Assembly: GCF_900113525.1 (NCBI RefSeq) | Contig: NZ_FOPP01000002.1 | Span: 372,001-436,000, forward strand | Source of the DNA: Pedobacter insulae | GTDB lineage: Bacteria; Bacteroidota; Bacteroidia; Sphingobacteriales; Sphingobacteriaceae | DNA: 64,000 nt | Reading direction: 5' to 3' | Program-made: the position numbers and the translations under genes | Shown here: positions 35,164 to 45,243 of the stretch, piece by piece | Layout: each line of letters begins with the position of its first letter | Position numbering within the stretch: the stretch's first letter is position 1 | Notes under the pieces: model-generated | The model's input: only the letters and a program-made list of their open reading frames with translations | What the model was told of the DNA's origin: nothing | Databases searched by the model: none

Positions 35164-38100
35164 ATGAACCTATTTTTACCAAAATTCTTAAAAGGCAAAT
35201 GGCATTATTTGTGCTTCCTCCTGCTTTTTACCAGTAGCTTTAGCTATGCCCAAACGGTTGTTACGGGAACTGTAAAAGATGAAAAAGGCGAAATTTTACC
35301 CCGTGTTGGCGTAAAGCTAAAAGCTAGTACTATCACAACTGTGTCGGATATCGACGGAAAATATAAAATACAGGTTAGTAAACCAACCGACACCCTAATT
35401 TTCAGCTACATTGGCTATAAACAATTGGAAGTGCCATTGGAAGGCAGAACTAACCTAAATGTATCTTTGGTTGCCGATAATCAGGTGTTAGGTGAAGTTG
35501 TTGTTGTAGGTTATGGCACACAAAAGAAAGTTAATTTAACTGGTGCAGTATCAGTTGTTTCATCAAAGGATTTAACCATGCGACCTGTGGGACAAACGTC
35601 TGCAGCATTACAGGGCTTAGCACCTGGAGTTACGGTTACACAAAACTCAGGCCGTCCTGGTGGTGATGCTGGAACAATTAGAATACGTGGAATAGGCACG
35701 CTAAATGATGCAAATCCACTTGTACTTATCGACAATGTTGAAGGCTCATTAAATAATATCGATCCAAATATTATTGAATCAGTATCAATTTTGAAAGATG
35801 CTGCCTCAGCGTCTATTTATGGCTCTAGAGCTGCTAATGGGGTGATTTTAGTGACAACAAAAAGAGCAAAATCTAAACAGCTAACAGTAAGTTACAATTC
35901 ATATGCAGGTGTTCAGAAGCTAACCAATTTGCCTGATCTTGTTAATGCAGTTGATCATATGAATTTGACCAACCTTGCTTATACCAATACAGATCGAGCA
36001 CCACTGTTTAGTAACGCTGTAATAGAAAATACCCGAAACAGAACTAATCCTGATTTGTATCCTGATACGGATTGGCAAAAGGAAGTGCTTACGGGTTCTG
36101 GCTTTATGCAAAACCACTTTGTAACAATTAATGGGGGCGGTGAAAAAGTAAGATTTTTAACTTCATTTGGATATTTCGATCAAGCGGGGTTATTAGAAAC
36201 TTCTAATTTTAGAAGATTTACAATCCGCAATAATGCAGATATGAAATTCTCTGATAAACTGAACATGAGCATTGATGTGCAGATTAATAATAGAATTACC
36301 AAAGAGCCTGGTCGTGGAAGCAATTCGGTTTTTAACCAGATGAACAGAATTGCGCCTATTTTTGCTGGCGTATTTTCAAATGGAAATTACGGCGAGGGCT
36401 CAAATGGAAATAATCCAATAGCCTATAGCGGACCAAATGGTGGATTATCTAAAATAAGTAATCCTGGTCTGTTGCTGAATGCTACATTAAGTTACAAGCC
36501 GTTTAACTGGTTGCAAGCAGACATAACAGTTGCTCCACGCTATGACCAAGCAGATGAGGATGTCTTTGTAACAGCCATCAAAACTTACAAGGCAGACGGC
36601 ACAGTTGCCTTCACTTCTCCTGCACTAGCATCTCTAGATGTGACAAACAGCAGGAGCCTTTATAATAATTTTCGCGGAACTTTAACTGCAACAAAAGCGC
36701 TTAGTAAACATAATTTTAAACTATTAGCTGGAGCTTCTAGAGAAGATTATACCAATAATAATCTTACAGCATCTAGAACAACCTTTATCTTTCCAGATTA
36801 CCCGGTATTAGGAACAGGTTCTTCTGCAACACAATTAAATAATGGATCTAAATCTGAATGGGCGCTTCAGTCTGTTTTTGGAAGGTTTAATTATAATTTT
36901 GATGAACGCTATCTTCTTGAAGTTAACGGTAGATATGATGGTTCTTCAAGATTTGCTCAAGGAAAACGTTACGGATTCTTTCCGTCTGTTTCTGCAGGTT
37001 GGCGAGTGTCTCAAGAGAAATTTTTTCAATCCTTATCATCTGGAATTCCAGAATTTAAGATTAGAGCATCGTGGGGTAAATTAGGTAATCAAAACATTGG
37101 GACTTATCCAGCTATTTCACTGATACAGCTGGGAGCTTATTCTATTGGAAACCAAACTTATACCGTAGGGGCGCTTAATGATGCATCTAACAGTAATATA
37201 ACTTGGGAAAGTACAGAAATGAAAGATATTGGTTTTGATGCGGTAATTTTTAAGAAGTTGAATATAACATTTGATTACTATGAGCGTATCACAACAGACA
37301 TTCTTTTGAAACTAGATGTGCCAATTATTACTGGCCAGGCACCGCCTTTCCAAAACGCAGGAACTGTAAAAAACAAAGGATGGGAACTAGGTTTAAATTA
37401 TGCGGGAAATGTTAAGGAGTTTAAATACTCTATCGGTATTAACTTTTCTGATGTGAAGAATAAAGTTACTGACTTAAAAGGAGTTAACCGTACCGGTATT
37501 ACGGTAAGCAATGAGGGGTATGCCATTAATTCTTTATACGGTTTTGAAGCGATAGGCTATTTTGCCTCTGATGCGGAAGTTGCTGCAAGCCCGGTTCAGT
37601 TTGGTGCAGTAAAGGCTGGCGATATCAAATATAAAGACCAAAACGGCGATAATAAAATTACCGACTTAGATAATGTTATTATTGGCAATACCATACCAAG
37701 ATATACCTACAGTGCAAACATTAATTTAGCTTACAAAAATCTAGATCTTGGTATATTTTTGCAAGGTGTGGGCAAAGCCAATGGTTATTTATACGCGCAG
37801 TCTGTTATGCCGTTCTTTAATGGTGGTACTGTTCAAGAGATGCATAAAGACAATTGGAATCCTCAAAATACAAATGCAGCATTTCCACGTTTAGCTTTTG
37901 GCGAATCTAATAATGAAAAGACATCAAGCTTTTGGATTAAGGATGCTTCTTATCTGCGTTTAAAAAATATTCAGCTTGGCTATAAATTTTCTCCCGAAGT
38001 TATTAAAAAGATGGGACTGAAAAGTGTTAGGATTTATGCAAACGCAAGCAATCTTTTTACGTTCGACAAATTTTGGGATGGATATGATGTAGAGGCACCT

Positions 38101-38166
38101 GTAGGAACAGGAAATATATATCCGCAAGTTAAAGTATATAATTTTGGTTTAGATGTTAATTTTTAA
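35164..38166 (+). CDS. SusC-family TonB-dependent outer membrane transporter (pair 2)
   Basis: 1000 aa. Signal peptide ending S-Y-A-Q (residue 30); carboxypeptidase-regulatory domain (V-V-T-G-T-V-K-D-E to about 105); L-G-E-V-V-V-V-G-Y-G-T-Q-K-K; plug with I-R-I-R-G-I-G-T-L-N-D and I-E-S-V-S-I-L-K-D-A-A-S-A-S-I-Y-G-S-R; barrel ending F-G-L-D-V-N-F. No STN domain. It follows the FKBP-like lipoprotein by 22 bp and precedes its SusD by 4 bp. It belongs with the metallophosphatase operon, so a phosphorylated or phosphodiester ligand is my working idea. Confidence 0.95.
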   Translation: MNLFLPKFLKGKWHYLCFLLLFTSSFSYAQTVVTGTVKDEKGEILPRVGVKLKASTITTVSDIDGKYKIQVSKPTDTLIFSYIGYKQLEVPLEGRTNLNVSLVADNQVLGEVVVVGYGTQKKVNLTGAVSVVSSKDLTMRPVGQTSAALQGLAPGVTVTQNSGRPGGDAGTIRIRGIGTLNDANPLVLIDNVEGSLNNIDPNIIESVSILKDAASASIYGSRAANGVILVTTKRAKSKQLTVSYNSYAGVQKLTNLPDLVNAVDHMNLTNLAYTNTDRAPLFSNAVIENTRNRTNPDLYPDTDWQKEVLTGSGFMQNHFVTINGGGEKVRFLTSFGYFDQAGLLETSNFRRFTIRNNADMKFSDKLNMSIDVQINNRITKEPGRGSNSVFNQMNRIAPIFAGVFSNGNYGEGSNGNNPIAYSGPNGGLSKISNPGLLLNATLSYKPFNWLQADITVAPRYDQADEDVFVTAIKTYKADGTVAFTSPALASLDVTNSRSLYNNFRGTLTATKALSKHNFKLLAGASREDYTNNNLTASRTTFIFPDYPVLGTGSSATQLNNGSKSEWALQSVFGRFNYNFDERYLLEVNGRYDGSSRFAQGKRYGFFPSVSAGWRVSQEKFFQSLSSGIPEFKIRASWGKLGNQNIGTYPAISLIQLGAYSIGNQTYTVGALNDASNSNITWESTEMKDIGFDAVIFKKLNITFDYYERITTDILLKLDVPIITGQAPPFQNAGTVKNKGWELGLNYAGNVKEFKYSIGINFSDVKNKVTDLKGVNRTGITVSNEGYAINSLYGFEAIGYFASDAEVAASPVQFGAVKAGDIKYKDQNGDNKITDLDNVIIGNTIPRYTYSANINLAYKNLDLGIFLQGVGKANGYLYAQSVMPFFNGGTVQEMHKDNWNPQNTNAAFPRLAFGESNNEKTSSFWIKDASYLRLKNIQLGYKFSPEVIKKMGLKSVRIYANASNLFTFDKFWDGYDVEAPVGTGNIYPQVKVYNFGLDVNF

Positions 38167-38170
38167 GATC

Positions 38171-39865
38171 ATGATAAATAAAAATTTAATTTCAGCTGTT
38201 GCTGGATGTTTATTTTTGGCCCTATTTGGAGGCTGTAAAGACGAATACCTAGAAAAAATACCATTTAATCCATCGTCTGTATCATTTTATTCCAATCAAG
38301 AAGAATTACAGATTGGTTTGTTGGGATGTTACTCCCAATTAAATTATCAGGAGCAGAACTATGGCCTCGGGAATTTACGTGTGCCATGGCATATTTTTAT
38401 AGACGCTACCACAGATATTTGTTGGGACCGAACCAATGGCGCTCTTCAAGACATTGGGAAAGGGACTATAGATGCAAATAATGGAGTTGTTTTGGTAAAA
38501 TTTAGAGAAGCTTACAAAGGAATAGCTCGATGTAATTTTCTTTTGGATAATGTTGTTAAGTTAAAGGATAAAATTCCATCAACCGTTTACAACCAGTCTA
38601 TTGCCGAAGCTCGCTTTATTAGAGCACTGAATTATAGTTATTTGCTCACTTTGTATGGCGGAGTTCCTTTAGTAACTACAACACTAACAATCAATGATTC
38701 GCAGATTGCTAAAAGTACCAAAGCAGAAATTGCGGATTTTGTAATCAATGAAATGGATGCAGCAGCAAAGGATTTACCACTTAATCAGGCCATAATAAAT
38801 GATGGGCGTGCAACAAAAGGGGCAGCGCTCGCCATTAAAGCAAGGACAGCTTTGTATAACGAAAAATGGGATGTTGCTGCTCAAGCTGCTAAGCAAGTAA
38901 TGGATTTAAACAAATATGCGCTTCATGCCAATTATGGCGAATTATTTAAGTATTCAGGTGAAACGTCGAAAGAAATTATCTTTTCACTTCAATATGCCAA
39001 AAATGTAAATACGCATACCACGCCAAGGTACTTCCTTCCAAGGCTTCCGGGCGGGGTTTGTGATAAAGTACCTTTTCAGAGTTTTATAGATTCTTACGAG
39101 TGTACAGACGGATTGTCAATCGATTCTTCTCCTTTGTACAATCCGCAAAAGCCGTTTGCAAACCGAGATCCCAGATTATCATATACTTGTGGTGTACCAG
39201 GCGATCGATTATTTGGATATCAGTTTGAAACTCATAAAGATAGTTTACAGATTTGGAATTACAATGTTACTCCAGCTGTAAGAATAGCCAATACGGAGGC
39301 AACACATGCATTTGCCACATTTACCGGATATGTATTCAGGAAATATTGTGATGAAACTGATAGAACTGATTTACAGAACTCTGAAATAAACATTATTCTT
39401 ATGCGTTATGCGGAAGTGCTTTTAACTTACGCCGAGGCTAAAATAGAACTTGATCAGATCGATCAATCTGTATATGATGCTATAAATTTAGTACGCAGAA
39501 GAGCCACGGTTAATATGCCAGCTATTACCGCAAATAAAACACAGGCACAATTAAGATCAATTGTTCGCAAAGAGCGTAAATATGAATTTGCCATGGAAGG
39601 CTTACGTTTGGCAGATATTCGCCGTTGGAAAATTGCAGAACAGGTTTTAGTAGGACCAGCTTATGGTAGAATACCGAAAGGTCTATTGGCAAATGCGCCA
39701 ATAATTGATGCAAACGGATCACCGAATTACAGTAATGTTACCAACCGTGCCGATATGCGTATCATTGAGACAAAGGTATTTAATAAAAATCGAGATTATT
39801 TATGGCCTTTCCCAGCTATAGAAGTGCAAACAAATAAAAAACTTGTTCAAAATCCTAATTATTAA
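38171..39865 (+). CDS. SusD/RagB-family lipoprotein (pair 2)
   Basis: 564 aa from the ATG at 38171, 4 bp after susC; an upstream in-frame start at 38153 would overlap susC. Lipobox A-L-F-G-G-C. SusD core: F-I-R-A-L-N-Y-S-Y-L-L-T-L-Y-G-G-V-P, R-A-T-K-G-A-A-L-A-I-K-A-R-T-A-L-Y, L-M-R-Y-A-E-V-L-L-T-Y-A-E-A-K, R-K-E-R-K-Y-E-F-A-M-E-G-L-R-L-A-D-I-R-R-W and Y-L-W-P-F-P...N-P-N-Y. It is the surface binding partner of the preceding SusC and is followed by a terminator. Confidence 0.95.
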   Translation: MINKNLISAVAGCLFLALFGGCKDEYLEKIPFNPSSVSFYSNQEELQIGLLGCYSQLNYQEQNYGLGNLRVPWHIFIDATTDICWDRTNGALQDIGKGTIDANNGVVLVKFREAYKGIARCNFLLDNVVKLKDKIPSTVYNQSIAEARFIRALNYSYLLTLYGGVPLVTTTLTINDSQIAKSTKAEIADFVINEMDAAAKDLPLNQAIINDGRATKGAALAIKARTALYNEKWDVAAQAAKQVMDLNKYALHANYGELFKYSGETSKEIIFSLQYAKNVNTHTTPRYFLPRLPGGVCDKVPFQSFIDSYECTDGLSIDSSPLYNPQKPFANRDPRLSYTCGVPGDRLFGYQFETHKDSLQIWNYNVTPAVRIANTEATHAFATFTGYVFRKYCDETDRTDLQNSEINIILMRYAEVLLTYAEAKIELDQIDQSVYDAINLVRRRATVNMPAITANKTQAQLRSIVRKERKYEFAMEGLRLADIRRWKIAEQVLVGPAYGRIPKGLLANAPIIDANGSPNYSNVTNRADMRIIETKVFNKNRDYLWPFPAIEVQTNKKLVQNPNY

Positions 39866-39894
39866 AAGCGTTTAGGATAAGGAATTTGGTTAGT

Positions 39895-39928
39895 AAACCA
39901 TAGCAATAATTAATTGCTATGGTTTTTT
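39895..39928 (+). terminator. rho-independent terminator after susD (pair 2)
   Basis: Stem AAACCATAGCAAT (39895-39907) with ATTGCTATGGTTT (39913-39925), a 5-nt loop and a following T-run. A perfect 13-bp stem 30 bp after the stop codon closes the 32.8-39.9 kb transcript. Confidence 0.88.
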
Positions 39929-40521
39929 ATAAAATAAACTTGTATTGAGGTGGTAATCTTAAATTCTATAATCGAGCCCTCCTTAATATTTGGAAGCGTG
40001 AATTTCTTGAAATTTTGTCATTGGCAAATTCATACCCGTACTTGTTTACACTAAGATATTGCACTATCAAATTATGCAATTAATTCAACTATTTTGACAC
40101 TCAAGAGATTAGTCGATTACTTGCTCCAGGGAAATTTTCTGATAGACCCTCCAAAAGTTTAATTATTTATTTCTCTTAAAATTGGTAAAACATGCTTGAT
40201 AAGTGTGTTTTTTGCCTATATCCGCTATGGCACCCTTTAATGTTTTCTATCGTCGTATAAACTTCCTTTGGTATTGCTAGCAGAACTTTAAAAACGCTGA
40301 TGCCAAAATCGTTGAATAATTCGCCAATTCTAATACGTATTAATTTTAGGTTTATCATTTACTTGCATCTACCAAATATAAAACTACAGCGTATGAAATC
40401 AGAAATTCATCCATGGCCAAATGGTCATCGACGGTTAACAGGTAACTTGTTATTTGTGTGGCGTCCTACAACTCAGCTTGTCTATCCAGATTTAGTTTCC
40501 ATTAATTTAAGCTAACCCAAT
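39929..40521. other. 593-bp intergenic region before susC (pair 3)
   Basis: No supported gene. A 60-codon minus frame (40358-40176) has a protein-like look (F-N-D-F-G-I-S-V-F-K-V-L-L), but I recognise no family and no ribosome or promoter context supports it. It may be a worn fragment of an older gene. No clear TAnnTTTG promoter was found for the susC that follows. Confidence 0.4.
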
Positions 40522-43500
40522 ATGAAAAGAAAAATTACCAAGATTTTCCCTATGAAGGTGATGGCGTTCAGATTTGCATTAATCACTATCCTATGCGCGG
40601 TGCTCAACCTTCATGTGTCTGCACAGGGCCAAACACAAACTAAGGTTACGGGAACTGTAAAAGATGCCAACGACGTTGCTATACCCGGCGTTGCAATCCG
40701 AATAAAAAACCAAACTGGAGGTGTAGTGACTGATGGAGAAGGGAAATATACCATTTCTGCGCCGAAAGGTGCCATTTTGGTGTTTAGTTTGATAGGTTTT
40801 ACCACCATAGAAAAGCCAGTAAGTACTGCAATAATTAATGTGGTAATGACTGAATCTTTAAGCAGTTTAAATGAAGTTGTTGTAACAGGGTTCGGCGGAA
40901 GAGTGAAAAGAAGCGACCTCGCATCAGCCGTATCTTCAATTTCGGCAAAAGACATTGAAGATAGGCAACCAGTGGATTTACTTACTGCGTTGCAAGGAAA
41001 AGCTTCGGGAGTATTAGTTACTACTGACGGTGCTCCGGGGGCCGAAGGTACCATTCAAATTAGGGGTGTTACTACACTAAATGGGGGGGCAGGACCGCTT
41101 TACGTTGTGGATGGGGTAATTACCGACAATGGAAGAAACATTAACCCCTTAGATATGGCAAGCATCGAGGTTTTAAAGGATGCAGCATCGGCTTCAATTT
41201 ACGGAGCACAGGCAGCCAATGGTGTTATTTTAATTACCACCAAAAAGGGTACTGAGGGTAAGGCAAAGTTAGATGTACAATATACGAGCCTTTTCGGTAG
41301 GCTGGCTCATAAATTGCCACAAAGTAATTCTGCAGAAGTAAGGGCTTTCCGTAGAATGCAGACCCCTGCCAATGCGAATGCCGGAGGTAATACAGATTCG
41401 CTAAATGTAGCCTTTAACGCCGATAATGATTTGCAAGATATATTGATGGGTAATACAGGACAAAGGCAGCAGGTAAATACCAGTTTATCAGGCGCTTCTA
41501 AAACGTTCAATTTTTATGCTAGCGTAAATTATATCGACGATAAATCTATTATTGTGAATAGTTATGCAAAATCATTGCAGTCTAGATTAAATATCTCTTA
41601 TCAGGCAATGCCTAAATTAAAGTATACTGCGAATCTTTCGTTGTATTATCAAATGAAAAATGAAGTTCCGGTTGCTAGAACGATTAACGTTATTTTCGAC
41701 AGACCTGCATTTTCATTAATTTATTATCCTGATGGTACCTTAACGAGCTATATCGGCTCTAAAAGAAATCCTTTAGCTAATGCGCTTTATGAGATTAATA
41801 AAACAGAAACCCATTCGGCTCAGGTTAATAATCAAGTGGACTATGATATTACTAAACATATCAAATGGACTACGCTTTTTAATTTAGCTTTTGAAAATCC
41901 ACAAATTACTGTCTTTTCACCAAGATATTTAGGGGGCCCTGCTCGCAATGTCAATAATGGTAGAAATGAGATGCGTAAAAGTTTTAGGTATGAGGCACAA
42001 ACTTATTTCAACTATAATCAAATCTTTAAAGATCATACGGTGAGTGCAACATTAGGAGCAAATGCTATTCGTAGAACATTAAACACATTTAGGTCAGAGT
42101 ATCAGAATACGGTAAGCGAAGAGCTTTTAGTAACCCTACCAGCTTACATTATTGCAGCTAATACGTTTACTAATGGTACGGCCAATACAAATCAAGCAAT
42201 TTTTGCTAGGGTAAATTACGATTACAAGAGCAGATATATTGCAAGTGCTGTGTATCGCAATGATGGGTCATCAAGATTTGGTGTTGATAATAAACGGGGG
42301 TCTTTTTATTCGGGATCATTAGCTTGGCGTTTTTCAGCTGAAAGTTTCATGACCTGGTCTAACAAGTTTTTGGATGACGCAAAACTTCGGGCAAGCTATG
42401 GTAGAGTAGGTAATGACCAGATTGACGATTATGGCTCAATTACAAAGGTACTTTTTGGGGAGAGTTATAATGGTGTTGGAGGAGCTGCTTATAGTACTAC
42501 ATTAGGTAATAATCTGATTAAATGGGAAACCGGAGTTCAAAAGAATTTGGGAATAGACCTTACTTTCCTTAAAGGAAGATTATCATTTACTGCTGAGGTT
42601 TATGAAAAAGAATCGAAAGATTTGTTGTATCCACAACAATTGGTTAGAGAAACTGGTTTTACTAACGTTATTGTAAACGTTGGTACCATCGCAAACAAAG
42701 GACTTGAACTTTCTGTTTCAGGAACTCCAATTGCTAAAAAGAATTTCTCATGGGGTATAGATGCAAACATTTATTTCGAAAGGGGGAAAATAAAAGACCT
42801 TGCAGGTGGTGCACCATTTATTGCCGGCAATAAATGGTATGTACAACAAGGCGGTAGAATTGGAGATTTTTACGGGTGGAAGAACTTAGGTGTTTACCAA
42901 TGGAACGAATCAAATGCCTATAATGATAATTGGGATAAACTAACTGTTGTTTTGGGTGCAGATAACAAACCATTGTATGTTGGCGGAAAACCTCAGTACA
43001 CTTTTAATGGACAGCCATATAGTGGCAATGTTCACAACATGTATGATCCAGGAGGTAAATTAATTGGGGGCGATACAGAATGGGCAAATATACAACGTGA
43101 TAGTTTAATTGATGATGGTGATCGCCATGTGATTGGTAATGCACAACCCAAATTTAATGTAGGCTTTGGTAATAATTTTACGTATAAAAGATTTGCATTC
43201 AATATTTTATTTAATGCTTCTGTAGGTGGGCAAATCTACAATACCTTACAGTACAATGCCAACTACCCATCAGCAACAGGTCCTGGTCACCCAGATGTGT
43301 TGTACAACTCTTGGCAAAATCAAGGTGACATTGCTAAATATCCATATTATGCAACTCGTAACAGTCGAGGTAGCTTAAAACAACACGGTAATAGTGCGTA
43401 CCTAGAAGATGCTACTTTTATAAGACTTGCAAGCACGAGACTAGCCTATGGTTTGGATCGAGAGATTGCTAAAAAGCTTCACCTAAGGGGTGTTAGTGCA

Positions 43501-43650
43501 TTTATTTATGGCACTAATTTGTTAACATGGACAAACTATAGGGGCTATGATCCGGAATTTAGCACTTCGAATCCGCTGACACCTGGAGATGATACCGGAA
43601 AGTATCCCAGGAGAAGAGAGTTAGGTTTAGGTTTAAACATTAGTTTATAG
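40522..43650 (+). CDS. SusC-family TonB-dependent outer membrane transporter (pair 3, fucose PUL)
   Basis: 1042 aa. Signal sequence through about residue 35 (H-V-S-A-Q); internal ATGs at codons 11 and 14 could be the true start. Carboxypeptidase-regulatory domain (K-V-T-G-T-V-K-D-A), then L-N-E-V-V-V-T-G-F-G, plug with I-Q-I-R-G-V-T-T-L-N and I-E-V-L-K-D-A-A-S-A-S-I-Y-G-A-Q, and a barrel ending L-G-L-N-I-S-L. No STN domain. It starts the locus whose later genes encode fucosidases and uronate lyases, so its ligand is likely a fucose- and uronate-containing oligosaccharide. Confidence 0.94.
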   Translation: MKRKITKIFPMKVMAFRFALITILCAVLNLHVSAQGQTQTKVTGTVKDANDVAIPGVAIRIKNQTGGVVTDGEGKYTISAPKGAILVFSLIGFTTIEKPVSTAIINVVMTESLSSLNEVVVTGFGGRVKRSDLASAVSSISAKDIEDRQPVDLLTALQGKASGVLVTTDGAPGAEGTIQIRGVTTLNGGAGPLYVVDGVITDNGRNINPLDMASIEVLKDAASASIYGAQAANGVILITTKKGTEGKAKLDVQYTSLFGRLAHKLPQSNSAEVRAFRRMQTPANANAGGNTDSLNVAFNADNDLQDILMGNTGQRQQVNTSLSGASKTFNFYASVNYIDDKSIIVNSYAKSLQSRLNISYQAMPKLKYTANLSLYYQMKNEVPVARTINVIFDRPAFSLIYYPDGTLTSYIGSKRNPLANALYEINKTETHSAQVNNQVDYDITKHIKWTTLFNLAFENPQITVFSPRYLGGPARNVNNGRNEMRKSFRYEAQTYFNYNQIFKDHTVSATLGANAIRRTLNTFRSEYQNTVSEELLVTLPAYIIAANTFTNGTANTNQAIFARVNYDYKSRYIASAVYRNDGSSRFGVDNKRGSFYSGSLAWRFSAESFMTWSNKFLDDAKLRASYGRVGNDQIDDYGSITKVLFGESYNGVGGAAYSTTLGNNLIKWETGVQKNLGIDLTFLKGRLSFTAEVYEKESKDLLYPQQLVRETGFTNVIVNVGTIANKGLELSVSGTPIAKKNFSWGIDANIYFERGKIKDLAGGAPFIAGNKWYVQQGGRIGDFYGWKNLGVYQWNESNAYNDNWDKLTVVLGADNKPLYVGGKPQYTFNGQPYSGNVHNMYDPGGKLIGGDTEWANIQRDSLIDDGDRHVIGNAQPKFNVGFGNNFTYKRFAFNILFNASVGGQIYNTLQYNANYPSATGPGHPDVLYNSWQNQGDIAKYPYYATRNSRGSLKQHGNSAYLEDATFIRLASTRLAYGLDREIAKKLHLRGVSAFIYGTNLLTWTNYRGYDPEFSTSNPLTPGDDTGKYPRRRELGLGLNISL

Positions 43651-43658
43651 ATTGAGTT

Positions 43659-45224
43659 ATGATAAAATTATTAAAATATACTTGCATGATGATGTTGCTC
43701 TTAACCATGGGCAGCTGTAAAAAATTTCTTACCGAAACTCCAGTTGCACAGTTGGCTGCAGAGAAATTTTACAAATCGAAATATGATATAGACGCAGCAA
43801 TGGCAGGGATGTATTCTGCATTTCAGCAAACAATGGTTGGCGAGGGACAATACTTAGATCGCTATCATTATTGGGGAGACTATAGGTCTGATAATTTCGA
43901 TAGATTTTTAAACTACACGACAACACATGTTTCAGAAATTGCCTTGAATGCCATCACACCAGATAATATCTATACCGATTGGAGTATGCTTTATACGGTT
44001 ATTGCAAGGGCAAATAACAATATTAAATATATACCACCGGTAATGGCTTTAGATCTAAGTGTAACGCCAGTGGTTGTAGATGCGAATTTGGCACAATCTT
44101 ATGCCATGCGTGCTATGTGTTATTTTTACATTGTAAGGGTTTGGGGCGATGCGCCTATTTGGTTAGAACCCTATGACGATGTTAACATGGATGCGCAACG
44201 TCCTCGAGAATCGGCGGCTAAAATTTTAGATGAAGTAGTCATTAAAGATTTAACCAAGGCTTATGGGATGATTGTAAAAAACCAAACTGCCGCAGTATAT
44301 AATATCAATGAGGGTGCAATATGTGCTGCATTGGCGGATGCTTATATGTGGAAAAAGGATTATCCTAATGCCATTATCTGGATCAAAAATCTTTTTAAAG
44401 CCAGATCTCCGAAAGGCGCTGCTTATGCTGGTGTATCTGATGTAAATTTAGAACCTACTGCAACTTGGAAAAACATCTTTACTTCACCTAGTACTAGCCC
44501 AGAAACAATTTGGTCGCTTCACTGGGACTTTGTAGCGAATGGATGTGCGTGCAACGTAACTTCGTGGACATCTAACAATAAAACGTTTCAGGTTGATCCA
44601 ATTTTGTACACTAATTATTTCTTCCCGCATAGTCAAACGGTTCGTCCCAATACTGATATTAGACCAAAGCAAACGCTTGATTTATATACGGTTGCCAATC
44701 CTGCAAATAACAACAGAGATCGCTTCTTGAAATATTATGCAAGTCCTACCAATCCAACGGCGACGACTTCAACCGCAGCACTTGCGCTATTTTACAACCA
44801 ACAGGTACCGGTTTACCTTACCATGTATCGGTTGTCTGATATGTATCTGCTTTATGCAGAAGCTTTGAACGGAAGTGGTGATTTGTCAAATGCCCTGAGA
44901 TATTTAAACTATATCAGAAAAAGAGCAACACTGCAAGAATATTTAGTGACTGATCCTAAAGTAAGTACGCAAGCAGCCATGGAAAATGCAATTCTCGAAG
45001 AGCGCCAGTATGAGCTGATTGGTGAAGGTAAACGCTGGTTCGATTTGGTAAGAACCAATAAAGTGAAAGAAGTAATGGATCCTGTACTTAAAGACCGCCA
45101 AACTAGAGCAGGAAACAATGATATAAATGGTTTTGTAGATGTGCGTCGTGCATATTGGCCAATAAGTAGAGCTGTATTAAATGCCAATAAAAAATTGGTG
45201 CAAAATCCAGGTTATGGTGAGTAA
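43659..45224 (+). CDS. SusD/RagB-family lipoprotein (pair 3, fucose PUL)
   Basis: 521 aa. Lipobox T-M-G-S-C (Cys20). SusD features: the early F-L-T-E-T-P-V-A-Q-L, the N-terminal TPR region (A-M-R-A-M-C-Y-F-Y-I-V-R-V-W-G-D-A-P-I-W), L-Y-A-E-A-L-N-G-S-G-D, L-E-E-R-Q-Y-E-L-I-G-E-G-K-R-W-F-D-L-V-R, and Y-W-P-I-S-R-x-x-L-N-x-N-K-K-L-V-Q-N-P-G-Y. It is 8 bp after its SusC and 19 bp before the fasciclin-like gene, so the three form one surface complex unit. Confidence 0.95.
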   Translation: MIKLLKYTCMMMLLLTMGSCKKFLTETPVAQLAAEKFYKSKYDIDAAMAGMYSAFQQTMVGEGQYLDRYHYWGDYRSDNFDRFLNYTTTHVSEIALNAITPDNIYTDWSMLYTVIARANNNIKYIPPVMALDLSVTPVVVDANLAQSYAMRAMCYFYIVRVWGDAPIWLEPYDDVNMDAQRPRESAAKILDEVVIKDLTKAYGMIVKNQTAAVYNINEGAICAALADAYMWKKDYPNAIIWIKNLFKARSPKGAAYAGVSDVNLEPTATWKNIFTSPSTSPETIWSLHWDFVANGCACNVTSWTSNNKTFQVDPILYTNYFFPHSQTVRPNTDIRPKQTLDLYTVANPANNNRDRFLKYYASPTNPTATTSTAALALFYNQQVPVYLTMYRLSDMYLLYAEALNGSGDLSNALRYLNYIRKRATLQEYLVTDPKVSTQAAMENAILEERQYELIGEGKRWFDLVRTNKVKEVMDPVLKDRQTRAGNNDINGFVDVRRAYWPISRAVLNANKKLVQNPGYGE

Positions 45225-45243
45225 TAATTTAAAGAAAAGAAAA

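Noticed and set aside
40176-40358. 60-codon minus frame before the third susC
   Set aside because: It looks protein-like, but I recognise no family and find no promoter; at most a fragment of an old gene.
40611-41054. 147-codon minus-strand frame within the third susC
   Set aside because: It lies opposite the conserved plug domain and only mirrors its codons; no start context or motif.
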